Of a DNA stretch of 64,000 nucleotides, positions 23,416 to 34,747 are shown piece after piece (positions within the stretch are counted from its first letter, which is position 1; each line of letters starts with the position of its first letter). Position numbers and translations under genes: made by a program. The stretch comes from Ectocarpus siliculosus (taxonomy: Eukaryota > Sar > Phaeophyceae > Ectocarpales > Ectocarpaceae). The stretch is taken from positions 2,807,308-2,871,307 of the forward strand of contig FN649755.1 of assembly GCA_000310025.1 (NCBI GenBank). The letters run 5' to 3'. Under the pieces are notes generated by a model that saw nothing but the letters and a program-made list of their open reading frames with translations, did no database searches and had not been told where the DNA came from.

Positions 23416-23629
23416 TCGCCCCTAGCGACAGGTCCTTTGCGGGTACACGAACGATCTCTTGGTTCACGAACGTGCCTTGTAGTTTGTTGCTCGTGGCCAT
23501 TGAGTCGGCGCCGCTTGCCGTATCGCCCCTAGCGACAGGTTCTTTGCGGGTACACGAACGATCTCTTGGTTCACGATTGCGCCTTGTAGTTTGTTGCTCG
23601 TGGCCTTTGAGTCGGCGCCGCTTGCCGTA
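23416..23629. repeat. 107-bp tandem duplication
   Basis: TCGCCCCTAGCGACAGGT starts both units (23416 and 23523). They differ at only about half a dozen positions and both end GCCGCTTGCCGTA. Confidence 0.9.
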
Positions 23630-25243
23630 GGCCAAGAGGCCCAACAAACATTCGTTCTCTTTTGTTTGTGGTTGCTCCGATGTATTGATTGTGATGCGTG
23701 AGAAAGAGGCGAGCGCGGCAGAGCATCTCGCAGTTTATTTAGCAAGCAGTTCAGCTAGTACAGTACATGCAGTACCCTAGTCAAAAAGCTTATCTCCCGC
23801 CAACTCAACTCGAAATATGTCTCGCTGCAGGGGACTGCTGTACTTACGGTACTTGTACAGTAAGCAGTATGCATACACGAACGAACGAGTTGCGGAAAAA
23901 CGCCCCGTGCACATGGTTGGTAAATTACTCGAGGGAGGGGCGCAGAGTAGCGTGGTGGATAGGGACGTTATGCACAGCAGTATTGTCGAAAGGTCGGTTG
24001 TACTACTGAAGGGCTGGAGAGGTGCGACTGCTGCGTTTTTTTGTGGTACGTGTGTGTCCGGTTCCAGGATACCGTCATTTTTTTTTTCCGCTGTTACATC
24101 ATTTTTCCAACGTACATACACAATGCGCAACCTTCTCTTCTTTAGTCGGGGACTATCAACCGCCATGTCCGTTCCGGCAAATGCACGGCTAATGTGCGGC
24201 GGTCATTGTGCCTCCAGGTGGCCGTCCCGCCTAATCGACGGGCGGCCGCCTAACCCAACTTACAGTACTGACACGGTACATGTAGTCTACACGCTCCGGA
24301 GAAGCAGAAAAAAACACATCGCCTCGATCGCAACCAGCCGGCCTCGTCTTGACAAAAAACGTGCCGAAAGGTAACGTGCGGGCGTAATCTCCTCACCTCG
24401 TCACTCGTTTCCACTCGTGGCGTTTGGTAGAGCTCGCTACGTTAATTTGCAGACAGATATGAGATCCCTCCGAGCTCTTGTGTCCATGATGTGTACCTCT
24501 TCGGCAGGGGCCAACAACAAACCTTTTAGCATCAGTTTTATAGGGTGTTGGGTGTTGTCACCAAACTTTAGTGGGTGCCCGCGCCATGATTTGTTCTCCA
24601 AAGCCAGCGTCCTGGGTGAGCATGATAGTCGATGGTGGTGGCGCGTCTCGTCTGTTCGTCCTTTTCGCCATATGCCCTGCCCGTGTTGTCGGTGCTGAGA
24701 TTTCGGATAATGTTGCTGCTAGTTGTGCTGGTGCATAGAAGTTTTACGGAATAATAAAAACACACACAGAAAGACTACCCACTCGAGATATACCCACAGT
24801 CGAACGGGTTTTTACACACCCATTTTTTGCCGAGGTCGGGGTTGTTCGCTTGTACTATGTCAAAATTTTTACTGCGGAGACACACGGAGAGATCGCTGCA
24901 GCTACTTGTGCAGCCGGCGGGATGCTCCCTTCTTCATTGGTAGGCGTTGGCATAGGTAGACGTGTCTAGATCACACCCACACGCGTGGTAGTGGTACCGG
25001 CATGCGCTGGAAACATGGATGCGGCTGTCGCTCGCCCGACAAGATTACCCCGCAGGAGGGGATATCCTGCTCGTGTCCCCTGAAAAAGGAAGATTGGCGT
25101 TTCTTCATGTGTCCCCAAACCTGTTATTTTTCGGTGTAGAATTTGCTTGGCTTCGGTAACATCACACACGCCTCTTGTCGCTTACAACCTCACGGCCAAA
25201 CACATCGGCAGCAGTAGCACCCCCACGTACACACCTCTCCAAG
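23630..25243. other. unassigned stretch upstream of the copper transporter
   Basis: A 185-codon plus-strand frame (ATG at 23817) has no family motif and is of a length expected by chance in 64 kb. The last few hundred bases should include the promoter and 5' untranslated region of the copper transporter. I see no clear TATA box. Confidence 0.4.
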
Positions 25244-28200
25244 ATGTCGCACGACCACGGAAGCCACGGATCTGACGCGAGCAGCATGGCGAGCAGCATG
25301 TCCGACATGGGAGATCAGTTCTGCAACGGAGACGGGACGGTCATGCTCATGGGATTTCAGGTTTGTTCGCGACTTTCGCCGTTGTAGCTGGGCGCTCTTG
25401 GCTGCCACATCGAAACAGCACAGCACCAGCAGGAAGTGGTAGCGTATGGTCTTATCTACCTGCCTACGTGAGAGCCGTGATGGAAGCCTACCCGTGTGGA
25501 GTGTGGGGCGGGCAGCGTTCGCCTTATGCTGTTCGTGACTGTCACAGGAAAAACCTCACCGCACGAGCCGTATCGTATCATCATGTATCTATGGTATCAT
25601 ATATTTGCATACGTGCCTGTGAAGAGCCGTGATGGCAGCTGTCCGTGTGGAGGAGCGGGCAGCGCCGTATGCTGTGGTTAGCTGTCGCATGGAAACAGCA
25701 GAGCAGCAGCAGTAGTAGCGGCGTGATATCTTGTCTTCTTGCTGCCAGCACCCAACCGTGATGTACATGGTAGTGTGCTGGGCGGGCGGCTTGTCGATGT
25801 TGGGCAAGGAGGAGAGACGGCACCAAGAACGGGGTGTGTCCCTGCACGTGGGGGGCAGACATGTTGGCTGTGCTGCCCTTTGAGCTGTGTGGATAAAGCG
25901 AAACCTCCCGTGGCGCGCTTCCGTGGACCGAGAGAGCCATGTGCAGTGTTGTCACCTGTGATCTCGCGTTTATTCGGTCAACGAACAGAGAGTGTAGTCG
26001 CGTCAACATCTCGACTTCAATCCGCCGCACGTCGACTCTACTAAGTACGACCATAGGCAGCGTTGTTGCTGCATCATTACGGTCAGTCAGTCGACTCGCG
26101 TACGACCAAAGCAGCATTGTTGCTGCTTCATCTCGTTTGGTATGTTGAAGAATTGTTGTTTCGGATCGATCGAGATGCACTCCCTCCCGACAGTGCGTTG
26201 TGGTGCGCCCACGCGATTAATGTTTTTTCTTTTGCAAAACGGCTTTCCACGGGAGAACCAGGTGAATTGTAAGTACTTCGAGCCGAACGCGAACAGTAAT
26301 CGTCCGCACAACAGCGCTCATGATTTATCGTTTTGCGGTATTCCGCGGGGCGGATGCGTTTCTGACGCGCTTGTTTGGTTGCAAACAGAAATTTTCCCCT
26401 GAAGGAACGCGAAGCGCTGCTGAATCAAAAGCAATCACGCGTCGTACGTCCACACCGGCGCCGACTTTTCGGTTTTTCTGTTGAATTGACGAAAAGATGA
26501 ACAATCATTATCGGTAATAAAAATGTCGAAATTGCATGACGCGTTTCCGCAATGCGCTCTCGAACAGACGTGTCTACAAATACCCCGATTCATCTTGAAA
26601 CAGTTGCTTTTGCCGTTATCGCATGACACGTTTCCGCAAAGATTCTCGAGGAAGGGACGGTTCGAATGTCTTTGACTCTTCCGCACGAATTTTTTTTTCC
26701 CGGAGTGGCATGGCATGTTCCCGTGAAGCTCTCTCGAAAGAGACGGTTCAAAAATCCCTGACGTGTTCGGCAGCGTCACCTCCATGGTTGCGGTCTGCCA
26801 GTCGAGCTTTGAGAACCAGCCCAGGGGGTGTGGTATCTTACGTGTTACTCAACCACGGTAGGACGGATGCGTTGCCCGCAGCCTTGGCAGGTTTTTCTAT
26901 CAAAAGCAAACATGTTGGATGAAGATACAGCATTCAATCCGGGAAGTTGGGTTATAGGATTGTACAAGGGAATAGGATTTGCGTGCCCCCTACACATCTT
27001 GTATTTCCTCGATAAACTTACTGCTGTCTAGCGAGAAGCTTGAGATTATAATTCTACCATGTTGATGTGTGCCACATGCCGTTGTGGTGCAGCTGATAAT
27101 ACATGACCACGTTCTATGGGGCAGCCACCCTATTCGATATGAAGAACAACATGGATTATCCCGTCTTTGCCAGCCAATTTTACCGGCCTACAAGGCGGCA
27201 CATTTTCAATGTGTATAACAAATTGCTTCTTCCGTCTGTACCAGCCAATTTTAGCCTCCAAATAAGGCAGCACATATTGTATTTGTAGAACAAATTGCGT
27301 ATTCCGTCTGTCGCGGCTAGTTTCTTTCACCCGCCTTATTCAGGGACCCCCTCTGCTATATACTCGAAGTATTGTATTGGCGTATTTGCACGGACAACTG
27401 TGGATAAAAACAAGTGCAACGCAGAAAAGAAAGACTATGATTTACTGTACCCGTTCGAGATCATACCCAATCGAAGGGATGTTCTCAAGTCTTAGCAGGG
27501 TGTGTCGACCAACTGCTGTACGCAGTGAAGGACCGGTGAGGCCAGCCGGCACCATCGCAACGGCATGGGATCATTGCATGAATGCCCTGTAGTTAACAGG
27601 CTCAAGACAGCATGATGACCATATCGTGTAATATCCGTGAGAGAGAAAAGGGGCTTCCGGAGTGGGATGTCAATGTACGCAATCACCCGAAAATGCGTCG
27701 TTTTCCGTACCCCACCTTTAGCTACCTCTGCGGTGCCTGCCGTAAGTTTTTATCGCGAAAAGGGGCCATTCAGCCGTTCCTTTCAGTAGTGTACCGTAAA
27801 GCCCACGTGTTGTTGTTATCTTGACATTAAACAACTGTTCCGGTCTCCACTCAGTACCTTCTAATGTCCGTACTATACTGACGCGGACGCCTTCCGTCAA
27901 CTGACGCGGACGCCTTCCGTGGTCACAAGCCAACTGCCCCCAAAGGGGGGTACACCTCTACAGTAGGGCGTCTAAACGAGGACTGCCAACCCGAACGTAA
28001 CCGCTAATGTTATTCATCAAATCTGTTTGTTCAACCTGCGTAGGTCATCGCTAAACGATTATTATTTGCCCCCGTCCGGCGCCCGCCGTTTTTTTTTTTT
28101 TTGTGAACAGTCGGCTACCAGTGCCAGCGTGAACTGCATCCTCTTCCTGTTCGAGGGAGCCGGAGTAGACACCAAGACAAAGTACGCCTTCGCGGCACTC

Positions 28201-30653
28201 GGGGCCTTCTTCATGGGCTTCGCAAATGAGATGATCCGGTAAGCACCACCACCACCACCACCACCACCACCAGGCGTAGGCTTGGACAGGTAAAGGTAAC
28301 TCCTTACCGTAGGTGGCATAACGGAAATTACCACACCCCCTGGATCGATGTTCAAAGCTCGATAGGATGCCGAAGCTGAAGTATACGTGTTCGGAAAGCC
28401 CTCGACGAGACCGATCCAACGCCGCAATTTTCGACACCGTCACTGCTTCTCCTGCCGAGATGTCACCCTTCGAAAATTGGTCCTGGAGGTGTGATATCTT
28501 ATGAAACCTACGGCGTTGTCGGGTTGTCTTGAGAGACCTCCGTTGTATGAGCGGGGCTCTTCATGGTCCAAGAGTTTGGCGTCGTCGTTGTCCATGGCTC
28601 CAAAAGTCGGGTGGATGGAAACTCGGCAGCACTGCCACCAGGCGCATGCACAGGCTCGGACAACTACTGAACGCTACTCCACTTTTTATGAACCTCCTTA
28701 CACTACCGCACAGGCTCGGACAACTACCGAACGCTCCACTGCTTTATGAACCACTGCACTACCACCAGGCGTATATCATGGGCTCGGACATCTACCGAAC
28801 GTCCCTCCACCACTTTCAAAACCTCTTTGACGTTTCTAACTTTCTCTGTGGGGCACCCCCCGCGGCGACAATATTGATTTTTGTCTGTGGGCTTCTTGAC
28901 TAAGCAACCGTTGTTCTTTGGGCGAGTTTCTTTTTTTTTTTTGGCTCACGTGCTGGCGTGTTCTGTAACGTCTACGTTGCCGAGATGTCACGCTTCGAAA
29001 ATTGGTCCAGAGGGTGTGGTATCTTCGGTCATTGTGCATACGTTTGAGACATGTCCTTGTACGAGAGGGACTCTCCATGATCGGACAGTGTTCCGTCGTT
29101 TTCTTCGACCTGTATATTCGGCGTAGCGTCCAACTCCAGCCGGACGTGCTCCCCAAACGACCAACGAGATTCAGAAGTGGTGAGGTGCAGTGGGCGATCT
29201 GCGATAGTAGCGACTAATGTACTTCTTGCTGCCCGTGCTTTGTTTCTTTTTTTGATGGGATGTTCAGGAGGAGTAATTTTTCCCTGGATCATCTGTACTT
29301 CCAACCCTTGCGCCCACTGCTCTCTTACTCGCTTCACTGTCTTTTCTCTCCCTCCCTCCTCTCTTCCTCTTCCTTTCTCCCTCCCTCCCTCCCTCCCTCC
29401 CTCCCTCCCTCCCTCCCTCCCGTCTCTCTCTCTCTCCCCCCCCCCTACCTGTCTCCCTTGTTGGGGCGGCTCGTTCCACACAACGCCACACCCAATATCG
29501 ATTCCACACACAGGTACGGACGCGATAGAATGGCCAAGACTTCGGACGTATCCCTCGCGTCAGACTTGAAGATGACCGCCGCGTTCGCGGTGCAGATATA
29601 CCTGGCCTACATGCTCATGGTGAGGGAGCTACAGTAGCTTTTCATCTCTGTTGGTTTTGCCGTGCAGATGTTCCTGTCCTACTGTACATGCTCTAATCGT
29701 GAGCGAGATAGCTTTGCGTGTTTGTCGTTTTTCCCCGTGCTCATGTTTCATGCTGTCATCGTGAGCGAGATGGCATTTTTGTTGGTAGTTTTTTCCCAGT
29801 GCAGATGTTGTGACCCCTGACGGTTGTAATTGTACGAAAAAATACACCCAATAGTGTAGTTCACGTCTCACCCGAAAAATGACGGGGACTGTCGCCATAA
29901 TAAAACCTCCTGATAAATACTGTAGTCCGAAAATGGACAGATATTCCTGGCCTCATGGCATGTGGCTCTCATCCTGAACGAGCTTTTCTTGGTAGTTGGC
30001 TTCGTCAGTTTGTTCTCTGTTTGGGAATTGTTTTCCTTCAATACGCGATGGTTTTTCTGCCGTCCTGGCGTTTCCGGTGCCAGGTTTTTCCATCCGTGTG
30101 AACGATCCATCTCATTGTAGGGTCGCCCGCCGCCCCCCCCCCTGCCAACCCGTTTCGTCCAACGCTACGTGCATTTGCTTCTTTTTTTTTTTCTGCTGGA
30201 GGGGCGCGCGAGCGCGTGCCTCTCTGTTGTGTCTCCTGCCTCTGATCGATGACCGTGATCACAGCTTCTACTGTTGCTCTCCGATAGCGTGATCCTTGTA
30301 TCATGATATTCTCGTACCCCCGCCCGCACACACGTTTTTCCCGTGCTGCTGGTGATGCTCTGTGCGTAGTCCTCACGCTGACAATCTCGCGTCTTCCCCC
30401 CCTCCCCCTCCCCCTCCTCTTGCACGTGTGCGTTGCCCCTTCTCAACCGTCATAATCACAGCTGCTGGTGATGCTCTACGAGTACGTGATCCTCATCATG
30501 ATCATTTCGGGCCTCGCGACGGGGCACCTGCTCACCCTCCGGTGGTCCGCCGGTCGACGTCGGGCGGCCCTCCGCGACGCGGGCGCCAAGACTCCGCCAG
30601 AAGTGATGGGCAGCTCGGGCACGCCGTGCTGCAACACGGACACGGTCGCATAA
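25244..30653 (+). CDS. Ctr-type copper transporter, four exons, complete
   Basis: Exons are 25244-25360, 28111-28238, 29514-29619 and 30462-30653, giving 180 residues with phases 0, 2 and 0. All introns have GT and AG ends (CAG|GTTTGT, CG|GTAAGC and ATG|GTGAGG donors). The N-terminus is Met/His-rich (MSHDHGSHG, SSMASSM, TVMLMGFQ), as in copper-scavenging Mets motifs. The first membrane segment is about residues 63-81 (YAFAALGAFFMGFANEMI). The second carries the M-x3-M selectivity filter (MLLVM), with exon 3 supplying the first Met and exon 4 the second. The third has the GxxxG packing motif (GLATG). The C-terminal tail has a CC pair. Ctr proteins form trimers that import Cu(I) through a pore lined by these Met residues. 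The three segments and the length fit the family. The start is the first ATG (AAGATGTC), well placed before the Mets motif. Introns of 2750, 1275 and 842 bp are full of repeats. Confidence 0.92.
25471..25715. repeat. 154-bp tandem duplication in copper transporter intron 1
   Basis: GAGCCGTGATGG occurs at about 25471 and 25625, each followed by CCGTGTGGAG, GCGGGCAGCG and CTTATGCTG/CGTATGCTG. It is imperfect. Confidence 0.75.
26530..26775. repeat. three diverged 90-bp tandem units in intron 1
   Basis: The anchors GCATGACGCGTTTCCGCAA, GCATGACACGTTTCCGCAAA and GGCATGTTCCCGTGAA recur at roughly 90-bp spacing, each followed by CTCTCGA or CTCGAGGA and GACGGTTC-like sequence. Confidence 0.65.
26799..26845 (+). 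mobile_element. single arm of the TA-flanked MITE
   Basis: CAGTCGAGCTTTGAGAACCA, then CCCAGGGGGTGTGGTATCTT, matches the right arm of the family (GGTTGCAT subfamily). The left arm is absent. Confidence 0.65.
27140..27345. repeat. 75-bp tandem units in intron 1
   Basis: CCGTCTTTGCCAGCCAATTTT, CCGTCTGTACCAGCCAATTTT and CCGTCTGTCGCGGCTAGTTT recur at about 75-bp intervals with AACAAATTGC joints. There are two and a half units. Confidence 0.75.
27790..27962 (-). mobile_element. SINE family 3 copy in intron 1
   Basis: On the minus strand this reads GAGGTGTACCCCCCTTTGGG, a TTGGC-TGTGACCACGG core, a duplicated GGAAGGCGTCCGCGTCAG, GGAGACCGGAACAGTTGTTT, and AATGTCAAGATAACAACAAC. It matches the copies at 35.7, 56.5 and 58.1 kb. 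Confidence 0.75.
28243..28273 (+). repeat. (CAC)n microsatellite
   Basis: About ten CAC triplets begin four bases inside intron 2, directly after the GTAAG donor. Length variation here could affect splicing of exon 2. Confidence 0.9.
28312..28508. mobile_element. TA-flanked MITE in copper transporter intron 2
   Basis: The left arm is GGTGGCATAACGGAAATTAC and the right is the complement of GGTGTGATATCTTATGAAACC, each bordered by TA. The family interior TCGACGAGACCGATCCAACG and GCAATTTTCGACACCGTCAC is present. It is about 197 bp. Confidence 0.8.
28650..28815. repeat. three 60-bp tandem units in intron 2
   Basis: CAGGCTCGGACAACTACTGA, CAGGCTCGGACAACTACCGA and GGGCTCGGACATCTACCGAA recur at about 60-65 bp. 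Confidence 0.8.
28978..29030 (+). mobile_element. single arm of the TA-flanked MITE in intron 2
   Basis: GCCGAGATGTCACGCTTCGA, AAATTGGTCCAGAGGGTGTG, then GTATCTTC, equals the right arm. The left arm is not present. Confidence 0.65.
29375..29422. repeat. (TCCC)n simple repeat
   Basis: About twelve CCCT/TCCC units lie in a pyrimidine-rich stretch of intron 2, shortly before the exon 3 acceptor. They may add to its polypyrimidine tract. Confidence 0.9.
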
Positions 30654-30859
30654 GGCGTGAGCAGGGGGCGGGGGGGGGGTCTTATCCGCCCGATGTTCGT
30701 GTTTTTGGTTTTATGGTTGGCTGGGTAGTAGGCCGTTTGTCTTTGTGTTGCACCAAGCTTGCCTTTTTTTTGTTTTTTTCAACGCGGACACCGTGAAGGG
30801 GGAATCGCCGCCGCCCACCCGATTTGGTGTTTTCGGTTTTGGGCTGTTTCGTGTGCGAA

Positions 30860-30860
30860 C

Positions 30861-30926
<66 letters not shown>
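30860..30926 (+). repeat. (TTGC)n microsatellite
   Basis: About 16 perfect GCTT/TTGC tetranucleotides lie 200 bp beyond the copper transporter stop codon. Confidence 0.95.
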
Positions 30927-32941
30927 TATTTCCAGTACACATGCACTGCCTCCCAGTTCGCCTCCCAGTTCTCGTTTTTTTTGGGACCGTCCTGTATTGG
31001 AGCCTCGTTCTCGCTCTAAAACGCAAGGTTTTGCTTTTTTTGTTTCTACGATGTATATACTCTCACGCCGGAGGATATAAATGTATTCCGCGCTCTTTGT
31101 GTTTGAGCGGTTAACCCTGCCCCAAGTTGTTGAGGTCTTACGGGATCTCCGTCTCAGCAGGGGTTGGGTTTGGTGGGCCGCTTAGTGATTGTTTCTCACT
31201 CTCGCGAATGGGCCCTTTTTTTTCTGCTGCAAAATCTCGTACCGATCGGTGATGAGCACGTATAGAGTAGACGTCTTTACACGTGTGGGTGGAGGCGGCT
31301 GAGCCTGTCCATGGTGAGGTCTCGAGGGATAGTCGTGTCGGTAGAGAGGCCAGGCCGACGTATGAAAATGCAGTGGGGGGCCGTCGATAGTGCCGGTTGA
31401 GTGGCTAGTGCCGGTTCGGTGTTTTCAGCTCGCACACGCTGAAATACCAAGTCGTTCTGTACTCTGAATAGTGCCGGTAAAATCTCCCCGGGACACACCC
31501 CGGCACTATGGACCCCTAACCCAAGTGCTGCGCGCTCACGAGCTGCATGCTGTTGTAGTGCCTGAGCTTTTGTTGAACTCGCGTGTCGGGCTCATTGTGC
31601 CGCGTTCTCCGCTTGCTTTCGGCGTCTGTCATTTGGCGCCCTTGCCATCACCTGCCTTGGACACTTGTCTTGTGCCCTTGGTATCACCACCTTGTTTGTT
31701 TTATTTTTGCTACCAAGCGCCCAAAGGTGTATTAACCGTGTGGCACATTAGTAGAAAAATTTGTTTTGGGTTGTGTGTGCGGCGCGTTGGTGCGCTTGTG
31801 GCCTCGCTTCCTTCGCCCTTGGCGTTGTTGTGACGTTGCACACGTTGTTACACAGCTCTCGCTTTCAACTTGTGATGGGCGCATGCATGTATGTAGATGA
31901 GAGCCACCTCTGTCAGGTTTCGCCGAGGCTTGGGTCTTCTTAGTTCCTCGTTTCGGCGGCCTCAAATGACCCCGCTCTATTGGTTTGTTTCAGTGCAGAG
32001 CGATTCTTTCCCGGGCTCGCCAAACGGGGATCCACGTTCTCATGTTTGATGCCATATGCCGTCGAGCATGAAGTTCTTGATTGCCAAGTTGTCTTGTGCG
32101 GGGGAGGGGGGCATACATAGACTGTCTATGTAGTGATGATGCAGATCCTGTCTGCGTACCCCCCCTCCGAAGGGAGGCGTGTTTCCTTGTGTAGGTGGAA
32201 GTCAACTCAAAATTGTTGAAGTAGGTGTTGATAACAACGGTAGTTCCAGTGTCTGCTGTGCGGACGGATGGTTGCCTGTCGGCGCCTCTCTCTCTGGCCT
32301 GTTTTCTGTGCGGCGGTGTCTGTCGTGTAGCATTTGTCTGTTGTGGTTTTTCCATTGTGTGATGGGTGTGTCCCCACATCTACAGTCCGAAATATGTTTT
32401 GTTGCCGTTCCTTCTTGTCTGTCTTTCGACTTATTCCTTCCGTGGGTGGTGCGTTCTGCTCCATCCTTTTGAATGCTTGGGTTGTTGCGCGGAAGGGAGG
32501 GAAGTCGTCTCGCGCGATCAGTATGCAAAAAATATACTTACTTTCCCTTCCAACGTGATATGCATAATACTTGGGGACCTGGAGAGAGAGAGTCAGACAG
32601 AGAGAAGTTGATGTTCGCTTGTTCTTGAACTCGACGAAACTACTGTAGTCGTGGTTCTCCCCCAAAAGTGACACACCTCCACCCGGGTTTCCTTTTTGTA
32701 AGATAGGGGAAACCCAAAGGAGACTACATTCATTTATTCTCCGCAGGTGAGTTAGATATTTACGAAAATTGATCACGATGAGTCACATCCCCCTGAGTTA
32801 AGGAATAATCGCTGTCTGACTCTCTCTCTCTCTCTCTCCAGAAACCACCTCTTTTTCCCTCCAGAAATGAAGAATCGTTGCATTTGCGTTCGCAAATAGA
32901 AGTTTGCACCCCATGTTCATCGAGAAGTAGACAAAACATGG
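30927..32941. other. unassigned intergenic stretch
   Basis: No gene is recognised. The one structured part is at 31.38-31.51 kb, described separately. Confidence 0.4.
31385..31510. mobile_element. fragment related to the ends of the 52.5-54.5 kb element
   Basis: The motif AGTGCCGGT occurs three times, followed by AATAGTGCCGGTAAAATCTC and GGGACACACCCCGGCACTAT. The right end of the 52.5-54.5 kb element, read on the minus strand, has TTTAGTGCCGGTAAAATCTC and GGACACAGGCACTG. The resemblance is to its subterminal region only; no complete terminus is seen here. Confidence 0.5.
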
Positions 32942-33010
32942 TACACTTCTGTGTGACCACAGGTTGGAGTAAACGGCACCAACGCTGTAAAGCTGATTTG
33001 AAGTGAAATA
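32942..33010 (+). mobile_element. SINE family 1, 3'-end fragment
   Basis: CTTCTGTGTGACCACAGGTT, GGAGTAAACGGCACCAACGC, then AGCTGATTTGAAGTGAA. It is 5'-truncated. Confidence 0.75.
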
Positions 33011-33096
33011 CGAAAAGAAAGCAGAGACATGAATGCACAAGACGAAATTGCACGGAAATTTGTCAAGCCCACGACGAACCGGGTATGCGTACCGTA

Positions 33097-33321
33097 CATT
33101 GGTCACAAGAGATTTCACACCCCTGGACCGATTGTCGAAACTCGATATCTCGGCAGGAAAGAAGTGACGGTGCCGAAAATGGCGGCGTTGGAATCGTCTC
33201 GTCGAGGGCTTTCCGAAAACGTATCCATCCTTCAATTTCGGCATCCTCTTCGTCGTGGAGCAATGGAATGGAGCTTCTAAAACCGGTACAACAGGGGGTG
33301 GGTGTGACATCTCACGCAGCA
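33097..33321. mobile_element. diverged TA-flanked MITE
   Basis: Left CATTGGTCACAAGAGATTTC-ACACCCC, right GGGTGTGACATCTCACGCAG, both next to TA. The interior keeps GGTGCCGAAAATGGCGGCGT and TCTCGTCGAGGGCTTTCCGA. Confidence 0.7.
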
Positions 33322-33520
33322 TAATGGGGTACGTGCCTACGTAGCACATCAAGACGGGCACCTGACCCGCTCAGAGAAATATGCGTGAAGAAAAAGTGGA
33401 AGATGGAATCCAGACGAGGACAGAAAGATGTTCCCCGCGATATATATGTGAGACTTGCTCCAAGTGCAGTCGGAAACCCAAGGACAAATGATCGCGTCCA
33501 AGACAAGAAAATTTTCCGTA

Positions 33521-33728
33521 AAAGACACAAGATAACACACCCCCAGGACCAATTTTCAAATCTCGATTTTCTCAGTAGTAACAGAAAGAGTCACAGCGCC
33601 GAAAACGGTGGCGTTGAAGCTGTCTCGTCGAGAGCTTTCCGAGAAAGTATAGTTTAATTTGTTCATCTTCTTCGTCATGGCGTAGTCGAGCTTTGAAAAT
33701 TTGTCCAGGGAGTGTGTTGTCTGTGTCG
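33521..33728. mobile_element. TA-flanked MITE, ACACAAGATAACACACCCC subfamily
   Basis: Arms AAGACACAAGATAACACACC and the complement of GTGTGTTGTCTGTGTCG lie next to TA, with the interior GCGCCGAAAACGGTGGCG. It is 208 bp, only 200 bp away from a diverged relative of the same family. Confidence 0.85.
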
Positions 33729-33929
33729 TATTGTACCGTATTTCGGTGCTCTGGAGAGGGCACCTCAACAATATTGGCGTGCGAGGGGCGTCTCTTAGTG
33801 CTCCAGCCGGCCAGTGGTATCCGAACACTGCCGCTACGGCTATCGTAGCTTGTGCATGTAGGGCGCCGCCGTACGACCTGTGTGTTTGTTTGCATTGTGA
33901 GGCTTACGTGGCATGTTAACGTTTGTTTT

Positions 33930-33990
33930 TGTTATTTGCGTCGACTGCTCTAAACGCCTGACCAATGAAAAGTATTTGATGAAAAGACAC
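33930..33990 (-). mobile_element. short 3' end of the LINE-like element
   Basis: On the minus strand, CTTTTCATTGGTCAGGCGTT, TAGAGCAGTCGACGCAAATA, then an A-rich end. It matches the last 45 bases of the longer copies at 37.9 and 53.1 kb. The severe 5' truncation is typical of LINE insertion. Confidence 0.55.
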
Positions 33991-34390
33991 GTCTACACAC
34001 GCCCGCCCGCCGTATTTAGTCGGAGAGATGGGGACTTGGGGAGAAAAATAGGAAGATATATAATAACAACAGTATGGAGGAGAAGCGGTCGGTCCACTGG
34101 TGTCGTGTTGTTGCTCTTGTTGTACGTCTATCGGTCTCCATTTTCATGTCCAGGGCTCCGATGCCAGGGGTCTGGAGCCCTGGAGTAAATTGTACGGGTG
34201 CCGACCATGCTGTGGTCCTTACGGGAAAAGTACGCACAGATGATACATATGGTACGCATACTTGAACCACAATCATGTCTTTCACGCATTATGTCAATTT
34301 TCTCAGCCATTTGAACTGTCTGGCAGGCAAGACAGCAGTACAGAGTAGTGCCTGCTGGGAAGGGGAAAAAATGATTGAAAATATCTCCTG

Positions 34391-34747
34391 ATGATACATA
34401 CGGCGGAATCAGGACAAGAAGCCGAAGGAGGGAGCGCCACCTCCTCCGCCACCACTCGAGGCACCACTGGCTCGGGATCGAAGCAGCAGCAGGAGGAAGA
34501 GAATACGCCCGGACAGCGGAGATGCGATACCTTGGTGGCCGGGTCAGACAAAGTGGTGACTCACACGCTAGAAGAGTGCAACGACCGGACGGAGCAGAGC
34601 AGCGTGTATTGGCGTGTCTTTGTCTCCGAAAATATGTCAGCCGGGAGCTCTTCGACACAGCCGTGGGCACTCAAGGTGAAGGCGGAGGCGATGGAGAGGC
34701 TCTACTGCTACTACTATACGGGTGGATGGCGTGGGCCCCAGGCGTAG
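34391..34747 (+). CDS. hypothetical protein, 118 residues
   Basis: An ATG opens a hydrophilic frame with Ser/Thr/Gly-rich and Gln/Glu-rich patches near the start (SATSSATTRGTTGSGS, KQQQEEENTPGQ). A more ordinary region follows (DKVVTHTLEECNDRTEQSSV) and an aromatic end (LYCYYYTGGW). There is no signal peptide, membrane segment or known motif. A minus-strand frame of 180 codons overlaps it, so the call rests on amino-acid composition only. It may be an exon or chance. Confidence 0.25.
   Translation: MIHTAESGQEAEGGSATSSATTRGTTGSGSKQQQEEENTPGQRRCDTLVAGSDKVVTHTLEECNDRTEQSSVYWRVFVSENMSAGSSSTQPWALKVKAEAMERLYCYYYTGGWRGPQA

Noticed and set aside
23817-24374. 185-codon plus-strand frame upstream of the copper transporter
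   Set aside because: Its length is at the chance level for the window, its composition is not protein-like and no domain is visible.
29029-29511. 160-codon minus-strand frame rich in Gly, Arg and Glu
   Set aside because: It is the translation of the TCCC repeat inside copper transporter intron 2, not a gene.
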